The notes beneath the pieces are model-generated. The model saw only the letters and a program-made list of their open reading frames with translations, searched no databases and was not told the origin of the DNA. Made by a program: the position numbers and the translations under genes. This document shows positions 47,660 through 57,871 of a stretch of 64,000 nucleotides of DNA, piece by piece. How positions within the stretch are numbered: the first letter of the stretch is position 1; every line of letters begins with the position of its first letter. Where the stretch lies: assembly GCF_000379425.1 (NCBI RefSeq), contig NZ_KB902215.1, forward strand, positions 62,001-126,000, read 5' to 3'. The stretch is from Corynebacterium lubricantis DSM 45231 (GTDB lineage Bacteria; Actinomycetota; Actinomycetes; Mycobacteriales; Mycobacteriaceae).

Positions 47660-48715
47660 CTAGCCTAGCCTTTTAAGCCCATCGTGGATGTGGCGGGCCC
47701 ACAGGGGAGAGACGTTTTCGGCCTGCTCGAGAGCATCAATGCTTGCCTCCAAGAGCCCGTTGAGGTCGCCGAATGCCTCCACGAGCCGGTCCATGAGGAA
47801 CTCCTGCACGCGCGGAATGCGTGAGAGCGCCCTGTAACCACGGGGCCGGATTTCCCGCAGCATCGATTCTTCGGTGCCGGGCAGATTGAGAATGCGGGCA
47901 ATGGCGCTTGTCGACATGACTTCGGAGTCGGGGAGTCGATCGAGTGCTGCTGCGGCTTCCGCAATCTCTTCACGGTCGGGCAGGCCCGGGGTGACAAGGT
48001 AGTCGCGCAGCAAAAGTTCGATCTGCGTATCGTTGTCGCCGCGCAGCTCCGTGAGCTGCAAGGTGAGTTGGCGAGCGTCGGTGCCCAATTCGATGACATC
48101 GCGGTCGAGGTCCTGGCCGGCGCGCTTGAGTAAGAGTTCCCGCTGCAGCACATTGATCACGTCGGAGACGGCCGCGTAGTTGTTCATCTCGGCGACGAAT
48201 AAGCGCTGATTAGCCAGGTCGAGGCGAGAGCGGTAGCGCTCCATCGTGGCCAACTGTTGGTTGGCCCGGGTCATGATAACCCCGGGTTCCTCTAAGACGT
48301 GGCGTTGCCCTTCAACATAGAGCGTGATCGTGCCCATGGACGCCGACACCGAGATGACTGGGCTGCCGGTTTGTAGTGCGGTGCGTTCCGCGCTGCGGTG
48401 GCGGGTTCCCGATTCCACGGTCGGGTAGGAGGGCGAAGGCACAAGTTGTACGTTCGCGCGCACAATCCGGGTGCAATCAGAAGAAAGAATCACGGCCCCG
48501 TCCATCTTGGACAGCTCTCGCATCAGTGTCGGTGCGAAAGGACTATCAAAAGTGATGCCACCGTCGCAGATGTCGGTGACCGCTTCCTCGTCTCCCAACA
48601 CGATGAGTGCGCCGGTCTTGCCACGTTGGATGCGCACCAGGCCGTCGCGCAATGGGGTGCCCGGGGCGAGTTGAATCAGGGTGCCGCGCAAGGTTGCTGG
48701 ACTTTTGCCACTCAT
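47660..48715 (-). CDS. disA: DNA integrity scanning protein, diadenylate cyclase
   Basis: The 351-residue protein makes c-di-AMP from two ATP and binds branched DNA. The DAC domain has DGAVIL near residue 72 and GTRHRSAERTA near 102; a helical spine and a C-terminal helix-hairpin-helix follow. It is 11 bases after radA on the same strand, the standard actinobacterial pair; in mycobacteria RadA restrains DisA. Confidence 0.95.
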   Translation of the reverse strand: MSGKSPATLRGTLIQLAPGTPLRDGLVRIQRGKTGALIVLGDEEAVTDICDGGITFDSPFAPTLMRELSKMDGAVILSSDCTRIVRANVQLVPSPSYPTVESGTRHRSAERTALQTGSPVISVSASMGTITLYVEGQRHVLEEPGVIMTRANQQLATMERYRSRLDLANQRLFVAEMNNYAAVSDVINVLQRELLLKRAGQDLDRDVIELGTDARQLTLQLTELRGDNDTQIELLLRDYLVTPGLPDREEIAEAAAALDRLPDSEVMSTSAIARILNLPGTEESMLREIRPRGYRALSRIPRVQEFLMDRLVEAFGDLNGLLEASIDALEQAENVSPLWARHIHDGLKRLG

Positions 48716-48726
48716 GAAACAGGAGT

Positions 48727-50106
48727 TTAGTTTCTTCTCTTTTCTAACAATGCAATGGCATCAGAAAGCGTGGAGGCCTGGCTAATGCACATCCCACTAA
48801 CGTCTAGTTTCTCCCCGGCGGGGACAATAGCGCGCTCATAGCCCAACCTTGCCGCCTCCTGGAGGCGGCGGGCTAGATTGGGCACTCGGCGCAGTTCTCC
48901 AGCGAGCCCGACCTCGCCAATGACCACCGTTTTCTCCGGCAGCGGAGTCTCATGCAGGCTGGACCAGGTGGCCAAGGCAACCGCGAGATCCGTGGCGGTC
49001 TCGGTGATTTTCACCCCGCCAACCGTGGCCACGTAGGCATCTTTATCGTTGGTGCGCTGCCCGCACCTTGCCTGCAGCACCGCGAGCACTAGCGGCACCC
49101 GATTGAAATCCAGGCCCGTGACTACCCGCCGCGGGCTCTTCGCCACAGGGTCCACGGTCAGGGCCTGGACTTCTGCCAGCATGGGGCGCACCCCATCCAT
49201 GGCAACGGTGACCGCAGAGCCATCCGGGGTTTTCCCGCGGTGAGAGAGGAATAGCCCCGAGGGGTCCGGCACCTCCCGGATGCCATCGGCGGTTTGCTCG
49301 AAGCAGCCCACCTCGTCGGTCGCACCGAAACGATTCTTAATCCCGCGGAGCATGCGCAGACTAGATTGTCGATCGCCTTCGAAATTGAGCACCACGTCCA
49401 CGAGGTGTTCCAGCACGCGAGGACCTGCAACATTGCCGTCCTTTGTCACATGTCCCACCAAGAGAATGGGAATACTCGTGGTTTTTGCCAGCGTGGTCAG
49501 CGCGGCCGTCACGGCTCGCGATTGCGCAACACCGCCCGGCACACCCTCCACACCCGAGGCCGTCATGGTCTGGACCGAATCCACAATAATCAGCGAAGGC
49601 TTGATCTGCTCAACATGCCCGAACACCACATCCAGGTTGGACTCGGCGGCAAGATAAAGCGAGTCCTTTAAGGCACCGGTGCGCTCGGCGCGGGCGCGAA
49701 CCTGGCCGGCCGATTCCTCCGCGGTGACATAGAGCGCCTTGCGATTATCCAGGTCAGCCCACCGACTAGCGACCTCCAGCAGCAGCGTCGATTTACCCAC
49801 ACCCGGTTCGCCAGCCATGAGCACCACGGAACCAGGCACAACACCCGAGCCCAGCACGCGGTCAAGTTCGCCGATGCCCGAGGGCATTGTCTTGGTTGCG
49901 GTGGCATCAATCGCGGTGATCGGTTGCGCGGGAGACGTCGGTGTCAGCGCACGAGTGGCAGCAGCGCCGCTTGACGACGAGGCCACTGCCGCCACCGACT
50001 CCTGCAGGGTGCCCCACGACCCGCATTCCGGGCAGCGGCCCAACCATTTAGGGGAGGAGTATCCACATTCCGAACAAGTATGAATACTGCGGGGTTTCTT
50101 TGCCAT
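48727..50106 (-). CDS. radA: DNA repair protein RadA
   Basis: The 459-residue RecA-like helicase acts on recombination intermediates. A four-Cys zinc finger opens the protein (CSECGYSSPKWLGRCPECG, residues 12-30), followed by Walker A GEPGVGKST near 99, the RadA signature KNRFG near 254 and a Lon-like C-terminal domain. It is first of the radA-disA pair and divergent in context from carD. Confidence 0.96.
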   Translation of the reverse strand: MAKKPRSIHTCSECGYSSPKWLGRCPECGSWGTLQESVAAVASSSSGAAATRALTPTSPAQPITAIDATATKTMPSGIGELDRVLGSGVVPGSVVLMAGEPGVGKSTLLLEVASRWADLDNRKALYVTAEESAGQVRARAERTGALKDSLYLAAESNLDVVFGHVEQIKPSLIIVDSVQTMTASGVEGVPGGVAQSRAVTAALTTLAKTTSIPILLVGHVTKDGNVAGPRVLEHLVDVVLNFEGDRQSSLRMLRGIKNRFGATDEVGCFEQTADGIREVPDPSGLFLSHRGKTPDGSAVTVAMDGVRPMLAEVQALTVDPVAKSPRRVVTGLDFNRVPLVLAVLQARCGQRTNDKDAYVATVGGVKITETATDLAVALATWSSLHETPLPEKTVVIGEVGLAGELRRVPNLARRLQEAARLGYERAIVPAGEKLDVSGMCISQASTLSDAIALLEKRRN

Positions 50107-50163
50107 GGGCTAAAGCCTAGGACATCGACTAGACATCAACTCTTCTAGGCGCTGAACTGGCAC

Positions 50164-50201
50164 AAAAAACCCGCCGCATCCTGCGAGGATGTGGCGGGTG
50201 C
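50164..50201 (-). terminator. Terminator after the LpqE-like gene
   Basis: On the minus strand ACCCGCC-CATCC pairs with GGATG-GGCGGGT around a short loop, followed by TTTTTTG. It separates the lipoprotein gene from radA. Confidence 0.88.
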
Positions 50202-50219
50202 GAGTGTGAAGCTAGCGGA

Positions 50220-50816
50220 TTAGTGCCCGCCACCCTGCTCTTCCTGCTGCTTGTCAGAGATGTTGGTCTCTGGGCCGCGATCAACGTTGCCAGCTTCCAG
50301 GTTTGGAGCGGACACGGTCACGTCCAGGGTGATCTGGCCTGAATCGAAGTTGAACACAACTTCCTGGTTGCCACCGTAAGCGAAGTCTTTGTTCTCGACA
50401 GAGGCTTCTACGTACTGGATGCAAGCAGTGTCAGGATCAGCCTGTGGGATGGAGTCCAAGCCCTCAGCGGAATCTGCCACGAGGGTGCAGTTGTAGCCCA
50501 GTGGCTCAACATTGCCCAAGTTAACCTGCTCGCCGGCAACCTCAGCGGACTGCAGGGTGTGCTCGGTGTGCGATGGGTCCTGGTTAGTAGCGGTAAACTT
50601 CAGGGCCGCATCGCCGGTAGCCGGGTCGAGGATGACGTGAACGTCCTGGACGGTGACTTCCTGGTTCTCGGTAGAGGCGGTTGCGCCGTCGACCGCGGCA
50701 ACCTGACCTGAGGTCTGGGTAATCTGACCTGCGGAGCAGGATGCAAGAAGCAAAGCAGACATGGCAGCGGCGGAAACGGTTAATCCGCGACGAACAGCCG
50801 ACTTCTGGGACTTCAC
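50220..50816 (-). CDS. LpqE-like lipoprotein
   Basis: The 198-residue protein has a lipoprotein signal (lipobox LASC near residue 25), a copper-chaperone-like beta domain and a C-terminal tail ending EEQGGGH. Position next to radA and carD matches lpqE of mycobacteria; LpqE function is not well defined. The ribosome site GGAGGACAC precedes the ATG region. Confidence 0.75.
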   Translation of the reverse strand: MKSQKSAVRRGLTVSAAAMSALLLASCSAGQITQTSGQVAAVDGATASTENQEVTVQDVHVILDPATGDAALKFTATNQDPSHTEHTLQSAEVAGEQVNLGNVEPLGYNCTLVADSAEGLDSIPQADPDTACIQYVEASVENKDFAYGGNQEVVFNFDSGQITLDVTVSAPNLEAGNVDRGPETNISDKQQEEQGGGH

Positions 50817-51122
50817 TGTGAGTGTCCTCCATCGTTGTAGTTCACAAAGCGTGTATCGGGTTTTAACCTTAGTCTGAATCCCTGCTTAAAACACAGTTTG
50901 GGGTGAATCGACTTCATTGTCCCCGAACTCGTAGGGGTGAACCGGGGGTAATCTTCCTGAACCTTTATAGCCCCGACCGTGGTGCGAGCGGGTCTTTTAT
51001 CAACCCCGGTCCCACAAACTTTTCAAATCCTTAGATGGTAGAATGGTGGGGTTAAGTGCACGTTGCACAGACTCGTTAGTGGCCTCATTAGCGGTTCAGC
51101 CGCGGATAACCAAGGAGCAGGA
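50817..51122. promoter_or_regulatory. Divergent lpqE-like/carD promoter region
   Basis: The 306-bp gap contains a carD -10 TAGAAT at 51039-51044 with a weak -35, leaving a leader of about 70 bases. GGGGTGAAYCG occurs twice as direct repeats (50900-50910, 50934-50944). Nothing else definite was seen. Confidence 0.4.
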
Positions 51123-51713
51123 ATGGAATTCAAGGTCGGAGAAGTGGTCGTTTACCCTCACCACGGGGCGGCACGTATCGCCGACATCGAGCAGCGCGAG
51201 ATGGGCGGGGAAACGCTTGAGTTCCTCGTGCTGAAGATTCTCCAGTCTGACTTGGAAGTACGCGTTCCTACCAAGAACACCGAAATGGTCGGTGTGCGCG
51301 ATGTTGTGGGCAAGGAAGGCTTGGAAAAGGTCTTCTCCGTCCTCCGCGAAACGGATGTGGAAGAGGCAGGCAACTGGTCCCGCCGTTACAAGGCAAACCA
51401 GGAGCGTCTGGCGTCCGGCGACATTAATAAGGTCGCAGAGGTTGTCCGCGACCTGTGGCGCCGAGACCAGGATCGTGGACTCTCGGCGGGCGAGAAGCGC
51501 ATGCTGGGCAAGGCGCGTCAGATCCTCGTGGGAGAGCTCGCGCTCGCGCAGCCCGTCGACGAGGAAAAGGCCGACAAGATGGAAACCGAGATCCAAGAGA
51601 TCATCGATCGCCACGTCAAGGCCGGCATCGTGGCGGATCCAAACCCAGAAGCTACGGACGAAGACTTTGATGACGTCGATCTGGACGATCTGAGCTTCGA
51701 CGACGAAGAGTAA
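51123..51713 (+). CDS. carD: CarD-family transcriptional regulator
   Basis: The 196-residue protein binds the RNA polymerase beta subunit with its N-terminal Tudor-like domain ([17 protein letters not shown], residues 3-19) and stabilises the open complex at rRNA and other promoters. The helical C-terminal part contains the basic DNA-contact segment [16 protein letters not shown] near 85. The tail is very acidic. ATG 51123 has AAGGAG. It is followed by ispD and ispF as in mycobacteria. Confidence 0.96.
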   Translation: MEFKVGEVVVYPHHGAARIADIEQREMGGETLEFLVLKILQSDLEVRVPTKNTEMVGVRDVVGKEGLEKVFSVLRETDVEEAGNWSRRYKANQERLASGDINKVAEVVRDLWRRDQDRGLSAGEKRMLGKARQILVGELALAQPVDEEKADKMETEIQEIIDRHVKAGIVADPNPEATDEDFDDVDLDDLSFDDEE

Positions 51714-51718
51714 GACTG

Positions 51719-52456
51719 GTGGCACGTCGCGTCATCGCCCTCGTTGCTGCGGCCGGGCAAGGCACAAGGCTCGGCGCAGAGGTCCCGAAGGCCTTCGTGC
51801 CTCTGCGTGGGCGCACCCTTGTCGAGCGCTCCGTGACGGCGATGGAAACTTCCGGTGTCGTCGACGAGATTATTGTGCTGGTCAGCCAGGACATGGAATC
51901 CGTAGCAAGACACACGTTGAAGGGCCATCCTGACGTGCGCTTCGTTCACGGCGGGGGCGAGCGGGCCGATTCAATCTGGGAAGGCCTCAAAGCCATCGAC
52001 GACGATGAGGCCATCGTCCTGATTCACGATGCCGCACGCGCGCTGACCCCTCCCGGGATGATCGCCCGCGTCGCCCACGCTGTTCTTACTGGGGCACCCG
52101 CAGTGGTGCCGGTAGTTCCTGTGGCCGACACTATTAAGCGCGTCGATAGCGTGACCCCGACCATGGTCGTGGACACCCCCGACCGCGCGTCGCTGCGTGC
52201 GGTGCAGACTCCGCAAGGCTTCGAGTTATCGGCATTGCGTGAGGCAAACCTGAAGTATTTCGCCTCCCATGACCCTGGATTCGTTGCCACGGATGACGCA
52301 AGTTTGATGGAATGGTTCGGCACTCCGGTGCGCACCGTGCAGGGTGATCCAATGGCTTTCAAGATCACCACGCCGATCGATCTGCTTTTGGCTAAAACCA
52401 TCACTGACGAGGCGGAACCTACCGTCTTTGAAGTATCTGGAAATCTTCAATCCTAA
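51719..52456 (+). CDS. ispD: 2-C-methyl-D-erythritol 4-phosphate cytidylyltransferase
   Basis: The 245-residue enzyme makes CDP-methylerythritol in the MEP isoprenoid pathway. The nucleotide-binding loop AAAGQGTRLGAEVPKAF is at residues 10-26, and HDAARALTPP near 101 and RAVQTPQGF near 160 are family motifs. It starts at GTG 51719, 5 bases after carD. Confidence 0.95.
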   Translation: MARRVIALVAAAGQGTRLGAEVPKAFVPLRGRTLVERSVTAMETSGVVDEIIVLVSQDMESVARHTLKGHPDVRFVHGGGERADSIWEGLKAIDDDEAIVLIHDAARALTPPGMIARVAHAVLTGAPAVVPVVPVADTIKRVDSVTPTMVVDTPDRASLRAVQTPQGFELSALREANLKYFASHDPGFVATDDASLMEWFGTPVRTVQGDPMAFKITTPIDLLLAKTITDEAEPTVFEVSGNLQS

Positions 52457-52468
52457 GGGGAGCTCACA

Positions 52469-52948
52469 TTGTCTACGGCCACAAATCTTCGCGTCGGAAA
52501 CGCCTTCGATGCCCACCAAATCCAAGCGGGTAAGCCGTGCTGGATCGCAGGGCTCCTCTTCGAGGGCCAGGACGGGTGTGAGGGCCATTCCGATGGTGAT
52601 GTGGTGTCCCACGCGATCGTCGATGCGGTCCTTTCTGCCTGCAACCTCGGCGACCTGGGCAGCTTCGTCGGCGTCGGTCGCCCCGAATACGACGGTGTCA
52701 CTGGTGCCACGCTTTTGCGCGAGCTGCGCGAATTGCTAGATCAGCACGGCCACTACGTGGTCAACGTCTCTGTGCAATTAATCGGTCAGACCCCGAAGAT
52801 GGGCCCGCGCCGCGAGGAAGCTCAGCAGGTGCTTTCCGAGGCGCTCGGCGCTCCAGTCTCGGTCGGCGCCACCACCACCGACCACATGGGCTTTACCGGT
52901 TCCGGCGAAGGCCGCGCCGCCATCGCAACCGCGCTCGTCGAGCTCTAA
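52469..52948 (+). CDS. ispF: 2-C-methyl-D-erythritol 2,4-cyclodiphosphate synthase
   Basis: The 159-residue enzyme forms the cyclic diphosphate in the MEP pathway. The zinc site appears as DAHQI (Asp14, His16) with [15 protein letters not shown] near 40. The usual DxHR/F motif reads DAHQ here. The start is TTG 52469 after AGGGGAG; no ATG or GTG suits. Its stop overlaps the next ATG. Confidence 0.94.
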   Translation: MSTATNLRVGNAFDAHQIQAGKPCWIAGLLFEGQDGCEGHSDGDVVSHAIVDAVLSACNLGDLGSFVGVGRPEYDGVTGATLLRELRELLDQHGHYVVNVSVQLIGQTPKMGPRREEAQQVLSEALGAPVSVGATTTDHMGFTGSGEGRAAIATALVEL

Positions 52949-53685
52949 TGCTTTCCCGCATCACCGTCGGCGCGGGCCCCACGGTCATCTTGGTGCACGG
53001 AGTCGGCGACAATGCTGCGGGTTGGTCCGATCTGATCGCATCGCTTCGCGACGATTACCGCGTGGTTGCCCTCGACCTGCGCGGTCACGGGCACTCACCG
53101 CGCTTTAGTGAAAGCGACCTGGCAGATCCCTTCCCCGTCCTTGTCGCGGACCTGATTGCCGTGCTCGCGGCGGAGGGCCCCGCGCTTGTTGTCGGCCATT
53201 CAATGGGTGCGGCAGTAGCCGCGGAGGCTACAAACCTGCGTCCTGAGCTGGTCCGCTCGCTCGTTTTAGAAGACCCCGCGTGGTTTACCAGGGATGAGCA
53301 AACCATCAAAGATATCGGCGAAGCACGTGCACTGTCCAAACTGCGGAACCTGCGAGAGATGCCGAAGGCGGTTGCTGAGCGGCTCGCGCAGGGGTGGAGC
53401 GAGGTAGAAACCCACGCGTGGGCGATGGCGCACCACCAAACACAGCAGGAATTCTTGCGCACCGGAGTTGTCACGCAGTCGAGGAACTGGACGCAGGTCC
53501 AAGCCGATCTGCAAGAAACCGGGGTCCCGGTGCTGGTGTTGGTGGGAAATGGGGCGGATTCAATCGTCGATAAGCGAGATCTTGTGCTGCCGTACCGTGA
53601 ATTCGTTGCGGGGCACTGCATTCGTCGCGAGCAGCCGGAGGCTTATTTGCAGGCTTTGACGCAGCATGTCGACCTGTGTGATTAG
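52948..53685 (+). CDS. Alpha/beta-hydrolase
   Basis: The 245-residue protein has the oxyanion segment LVHGVGDNAAGW near residue 12 and nucleophile GHSMGAAVA near 81, with Asp near DSIVDKRD. It is overlapped with ispF (TAATG), so it is co-translated. Its substrate is unknown; a link to isoprenoid metabolism is only positional. It contains two copies of the 14-mer TCGTCGNNAAGCGA (53041-53054 minus, 53564-53577 plus). Confidence 0.82.
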   Translation: MLSRITVGAGPTVILVHGVGDNAAGWSDLIASLRDDYRVVALDLRGHGHSPRFSESDLADPFPVLVADLIAVLAAEGPALVVGHSMGAAVAAEATNLRPELVRSLVLEDPAWFTRDEQTIKDIGEARALSKLRNLREMPKAVAERLAQGWSEVETHAWAMAHHQTQQEFLRTGVVTQSRNWTQVQADLQETGVPVLVLVGNGADSIVDKRDLVLPYREFVAGHCIRREQPEAYLQALTQHVDLCD

Positions 53686-53695
53686 AGTATTGCCT

Positions 53696-54490
53696 ATGGA
53701 AGTACTGATCCGTGAAACATCGAGCGGCGTAGCGCAGGCCGCTGCCGATATTATGTGCGAGCACCTCAGTCCAGGAAAAGTGCTGGGGCTGGCCACTGGC
53801 TCGACGCCGCTGGAGACTTATCGGGAATTGATTCGCCGCTATGAGGCGGGCGAGATCTCGTTTAGCGGAATGAAGGCGTTCTGCCTGGATGAATACATCG
53901 GGCTGCCCGGAGACCACGATCAGAGCTATCGTTACGTGATTCGCAACGAGTTCACCAGCCATGTCGATTTCAATGATGCGGACGTGCACTCGCCAAACGG
54001 TATGTCGGACAGGCCCTGGGAGGCTGCCGACGAGTACGAAAACGCCATCGTCGACGCTGGGGGCATTGACCTGCAGCTGCTCGGTGTGGGGCGCAACGGA
54101 CATATTGGTTTTAATGAGCCTGCGACGTCATTGGCCTCGACGACGCGTGTGGAGATCCTCCACCAGCAGACCGTGCGAGATAATGCGCGCTTCTTCGATT
54201 CCGAGGATGAGGTGCCGAAGTACGCCATCACTCAGGGCCTCGGCACGATTCTGCGTTCCCGCCAAGCGCTGCTGATTGCCACAGGTGCCGGTAAGGCGCA
54301 GGCGGTGCATGACCTTGTTGAGGGTCCCGTCAGCGCGGCGTGCCCGGCATCGGTGCTGCAGCTGCACCCCAATGCCGTGGTGATCGTGGACGAGTCCGCG
54401 GCCTCGCAGCTTAATGAGGTGGAGTACTACCGTCACATGGAGGCCATGCGGCCGGAGTGGAAGGGCCTCGACGGTCTGCCGAAGCGGTAG
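53696..54490 (+). CDS. nagB: Glucosamine-6-phosphate deaminase
   Basis: The 264-residue enzyme converts glucosamine-6-phosphate to fructose-6-phosphate and ammonia. Motifs [12 protein letters not shown] near 32, [13 protein letters not shown] near 62 and [15 protein letters not shown] near 127 are complete. ATG 53696 was chosen over in-frame codons that overlap the previous gene. No nagA or transport gene is adjacent. Confidence 0.94.
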   Translation: MEVLIRETSSGVAQAAADIMCEHLSPGKVLGLATGSTPLETYRELIRRYEAGEISFSGMKAFCLDEYIGLPGDHDQSYRYVIRNEFTSHVDFNDADVHSPNGMSDRPWEAADEYENAIVDAGGIDLQLLGVGRNGHIGFNEPATSLASTTRVEILHQQTVRDNARFFDSEDEVPKYAITQGLGTILRSRQALLIATGAGKAQAVHDLVEGPVSAACPASVLQLHPNAVVIVDESAASQLNEVEYYRHMEAMRPEWKGLDGLPKR

Positions 54491-54537
54491 TTGCAGGCGC
54501 CCGCGGAGTGTCTGGTGTGTGGTCTAAACTAGAGTGC

Positions 54538-55929
54538 GTGACTCAACGCATCTTCGACACAGGAACCCGCACTCTGCGCGACTTCGAGCCGGTTGAACCC
54601 GGACACGTTTCCATCTACCTGTGTGGTGCGACCCCGCAGGCACAACCCCACATCGGTCACGTGCGCTCGGGTGTCGCCTTTGACATTGTGCGTCGCTGGT
54701 TTATTGCCCAGGGCAACGATGTCGCCTTCGTGCGCAATGTCACCGACATCGACGACAAGATCCTCACCAAGGCCGCCGAGCATGACCGCCCTTGGTGGGA
54801 GTGGGTGTCTACCTATGAGCGCGAATTCACCAAGGCCTATGACACCTTAGGTGTGCTGCCTCCTTCGGTCGAGCCGCGCGCCACGGGGCATGTGACCCAG
54901 ATGGTCGATTACATGCAGCGGCTCATTGACAATGGCTTCGCCTACGCTGCCGAGGGCTCCGTTTATTTCGACGTCAACGCCTGGGTGAAGTCCGAGGGCT
55001 CGGACTACGGCAGCCTCTCCGGTAACCGCCCAGACGAGATGGAACAAGGCGAGACCGACACCGTGGGTAAGCGCGGCCCGCTCGACTTTGCGCTGTGGAA
55101 GGCCGCCAAGCCGGGCGAGCCTTCGTGGCCGACCCCCTGGGGTGACGGTCGCCCCGGCTGGCACCTGGAGTGCTCGGCCATGTCCACCTGGTACCTGGGT
55201 GGCACCTTCGACATTCACGGCGGTGGTCTGGACCTGCAGTTCCCACACCACGAAAACGAGCAAGCCCAATCCCACGCCGTGGGCGACGGGTTTGCCAAGT
55301 ACTGGATGCACAACCACTGGGTGACCATGGCCGGTGAGAAGATGTCCAAGTCCTTGGGTAATGTGCTCTCGGTGCCGAACATGTTGGAGATGGTGCGCCC
55401 GGTGGAGCTGCGCTACTACCTGGGCTCCGCGCACTACCGCAGCGTGCTGGAGTACTCCCCGGAGGCACTCCAGGAGGCCGCGGCAGGTTACCGCCGCATC
55501 GAGGAATTCCTCGGGCGCGTGGGCGAGGTTGAGTCCACTACCTGGACAGATGCTTTTGAAGAAGCACTTAACGACGATTTTGGGGTCCCACGGGGCCTCG
55601 CCGAGATTCACAATGCAGTGCGCGAGGGAAACAAGGCGTTGTCTGAAAATAACCAGGCGCGTGCTGTGGAGCTCGCCGGCCAGATCCGGGCGATGGCCGG
55701 GGTTTTGGGGGTTGACCCACAAGATGAACAGTGGGCGAGTGTATCGTCGACAAGCGAAAATGCGAACCACGCTTTAGACGTACTTGTGCAGTCTGAACTT
55801 GAACGTCGCGCCACCGCGCGCGCCGAGAAAGATTGGACAACCGCCGACGCCGTGCGCGATCGGTTAGAAGATGCCGGGATAGACGTGACCGATACCGCCG
55901 ACGGCCCCCAGTGGTCGCTCAAGAACTAG
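54538..55929 (+). CDS. cysS: Cysteinyl-tRNA synthetase
   Basis: The 463-residue class I enzyme charges tRNA-Cys. Zinc Cys in [19 protein letters not shown] with the HIGH motif lies near residue 24, [15 protein letters not shown] near 238 and KMSKSLGN near 268. The start is GTG 54538. TAAACT (54524-54529) ends 8 bases before it, so a leaderless transcript is likely. A 14-mer copy lies at 55744-55757. Confidence 0.96.
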   Translation: MTQRIFDTGTRTLRDFEPVEPGHVSIYLCGATPQAQPHIGHVRSGVAFDIVRRWFIAQGNDVAFVRNVTDIDDKILTKAAEHDRPWWEWVSTYEREFTKAYDTLGVLPPSVEPRATGHVTQMVDYMQRLIDNGFAYAAEGSVYFDVNAWVKSEGSDYGSLSGNRPDEMEQGETDTVGKRGPLDFALWKAAKPGEPSWPTPWGDGRPGWHLECSAMSTWYLGGTFDIHGGGLDLQFPHHENEQAQSHAVGDGFAKYWMHNHWVTMAGEKMSKSLGNVLSVPNMLEMVRPVELRYYLGSAHYRSVLEYSPEALQEAAAGYRRIEEFLGRVGEVESTTWTDAFEEALNDDFGVPRGLAEIHNAVREGNKALSENNQARAVELAGQIRAMAGVLGVDPQDEQWASVSSTSENANHALDVLVQSELERRATARAEKDWTTADAVRDRLEDAGIDVTDTADGPQWSLKN

Positions 55930-55956
55930 CGAAGAAATAGGGCAGGACAACAGAAC

Positions 55957-56898
55957 ATGGCTAAACCATACGAGCGCCCCGACAAGCGCAAGGTAAATAA
56001 GAAGGGCGCCACCAAGGGCTCCGGCGGTAATCGTCGTCGCGGGCTGGCGGGCAAGGGCCCGACCCCGAAGGCTGATGAGCGCGTCTACCACGCGAAATAC
56101 AAGGCGAAGCAGTACCGCGACCGCAAGGATCAGGGCCGTCATGAGCGCGACGAACCGGATCTGGTGGTGGGTCGCAACCCGGTCATCGAGTGCTTGCACG
56201 CAAACGTTCCGTCGGAACAGCTGATTGTTGCTCAGGGCACGGGTAACGACGATCGCCTTTCCGAAGCAGTGGCCATCGCCCATTCCCGCAACATCCCGAT
56301 TCGCGAGATCCAGCGCCACGAGCTCGATCGTATGGTGGGCAACTCCATGCACCAGGGCATCGGCCTGCAGATCCAGCCGTACAAGTACTCCAACGTCTTC
56401 GATCTGATTGCTAGCGTCAACGAGCGCGGCGAGAAGGGCATGTTTGTCCTGCTGGATAACATCACCGACCCACGCAACCTGGGTGCTGTGATTCGTTCCA
56501 CCGCGGCTTTCGGCGGACACGGCGTGATCATTCCTGAGCGTCGCTCGGCGCAGGTCACCGGTGTGGCGTGGCGTACCTCGGCTGGTACCGCGGCACGTTT
56601 GCCGGTTGCGCGCGAGACGAACATGACGCGCACGGTCAAGGAGTTCCAGAAGAACGGCTACCAGGTCGTTGGCCTAGATGCGGGCGGCGAGCACACCCTG
56701 GACACCTACGACGGCGGCACGGACAACGTGGTCATCGTGGTTGGCTCCGAGGGTAAGGGTATTTCCCGCCTCGTGCGCGAAAACTGCGACGTGATCATGA
56801 GCGTGCCGATGGAGAGCTGGGTGGAATCGCTCAACGCCTCCGTTGCAGCGGGTGTTGTGCTTAGCGAGTTCGCGCGTCAGCGTCGCGTGGGAAAGTAG
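55957..56898 (+). CDS. rlmB: 23S rRNA (guanosine-2'-O-)-methyltransferase RlmB
   Basis: The 313-residue SPOUT enzyme has a basic Gly/Lys/Arg N-terminal extension (about 60 residues), a substrate-binding domain and the knotted catalytic domain with [19 protein letters not shown] near 168, [13 protein letters not shown] near 261 and the final [21 protein letters not shown] is the methyl donor. It follows cysS by 27 bases, a common pairing. Confidence 0.95.
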   Translation: MAKPYERPDKRKVNKKGATKGSGGNRRRGLAGKGPTPKADERVYHAKYKAKQYRDRKDQGRHERDEPDLVVGRNPVIECLHANVPSEQLIVAQGTGNDDRLSEAVAIAHSRNIPIREIQRHELDRMVGNSMHQGIGLQIQPYKYSNVFDLIASVNERGEKGMFVLLDNITDPRNLGAVIRSTAAFGGHGVIIPERRSAQVTGVAWRTSAGTAARLPVARETNMTRTVKEFQKNGYQVVGLDAGGEHTLDTYDGGTDNVVIVVGSEGKGISRLVRENCDVIMSVPMESWVESLNASVAAGVVLSEFARQRRVGK

Positions 56899-56949
56899 GG
56901 GGTTTCGCCCCTCAGATCCCAGCTGCGCCAGATTAACGGATACAGATCA

Positions 56950-57010
56950 ATGAATGCCCAGGTCGCGATGTGGTAGTGCCGCGGGCCCAAAACGCGACCT
57001 GGGCATTCAT
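56950..57010. repeat. Long perfect hairpin between rlmB and the esterase gene
   Basis: ATGAATGCCCAGGTCGCG (56950-56967) pairs perfectly with 56993-57010 around a 25-base loop. There is no U-tract on either side, so a standard terminator is doubtful. CCCAGGTCGC also occurs (as its complement) in the hairpin cluster at 36551-36565. Confidence 0.7.
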
Positions 57011-57045
57011 CAATCCTCAACCGTTGATGTGCGAAGGGGGACCCC

Positions 57046-57861
57046 CTACAGCTCGAAGAAGTCCTCCACTAGTTCGCCCCCAGTAAAGAGCTCGGTTCCT
57101 GGCCCGACCCGGGAATCGAGCTTCTTGCTGCTTGGCACGAGATGACCCATGCCTTCGACGGTCCACAGCTCGGTGGTCGCGCCACCTGTGTAGCGATCAA
57201 CCGTTACGGACTCAAAGGGGGAGAGCTCCTCGAAGTCCGCCGAACCGTTTAGCGCAGCGTAATACTCCAGCGATTCCTTCGCGCTGCGCACATCGCCACG
57301 TGAGTTTCCCTCGAAGCCGGCCTGGCCGCCGTCATAGGGAACCATCTCATCGGCAGTGCCGTGCAGCATCACAATTGGCGTGGGCACCCACCCGTCAGTC
57401 GTGGAAAGCATGTTCTTCTCCGTCGGCACGGGCGCGGCAAAAAGTGCAGCACCCTGGACGGTTCCAGGTGCGTCGTGGAGCAGGCGCGTAACCATTTGAC
57501 CGCCGTTGCTATAACCGGCGGCGATCACCCGAGAGACCTGGTACTCGTCGCGAAGCGAGGCGATGAGCTGCTTGAGAAAATCCACATCGTCGATGCGCAT
57601 CCACCTCGTGTCCTCGGTGAGGTCGCGCCGGGCATCGTTGAAGTGATGGTTGACACCGTCGGGGTAGCACAAAATGATGCCATGCTTATCGACGAGTCCC
57701 TCAAACGTATGCCCCGTGAAGTTGCGGGCCACATTGGATGACTGCATGGACCCGTGGAGAAACAGCAAGAGCGTGGGTGACTCTGGGAGTTCGTCGGGTG
57801 TGATGGTGATGAAGAGGCGATCGCGGCGGTCGTGTTCGAGGGAGGAGCGGTTAACTTTCAC
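57046..57861 (-). CDS. Alpha/beta-hydrolase, PHB depolymerase/feruloyl-esterase-like
   Basis: The 271-residue protein has FLHGSMQSSNVARNF near residue 33, nucleophile AGYSNGGQM near 117, Asp in HGTADEMVPYDGG near 168 and His in EGMGHLVPSS near 240. It lacks a signal peptide, so it is cytoplasmic or the start is elsewhere. The substrate is unknown. A 14-mer copy lies at 57545-57558. It is 10 bases after the zinc permease gene on the same strand. Confidence 0.82.
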   Translation of the reverse strand: MKVNRSSLEHDRRDRLFITITPDELPESPTLLLFLHGSMQSSNVARNFTGHTFEGLVDKHGIILCYPDGVNHHFNDARRDLTEDTRWMRIDDVDFLKQLIASLRDEYQVSRVIAAGYSNGGQMVTRLLHDAPGTVQGAALFAAPVPTEKNMLSTTDGWVPTPIVMLHGTADEMVPYDGGQAGFEGNSRGDVRSAKESLEYYAALNGSADFEELSPFESVTVDRYTGGATTELWTVEGMGHLVPSSKKLDSRVGPGTELFTGGELVEDFFEL

Positions 57862-57871
57862 TGGATTGATG

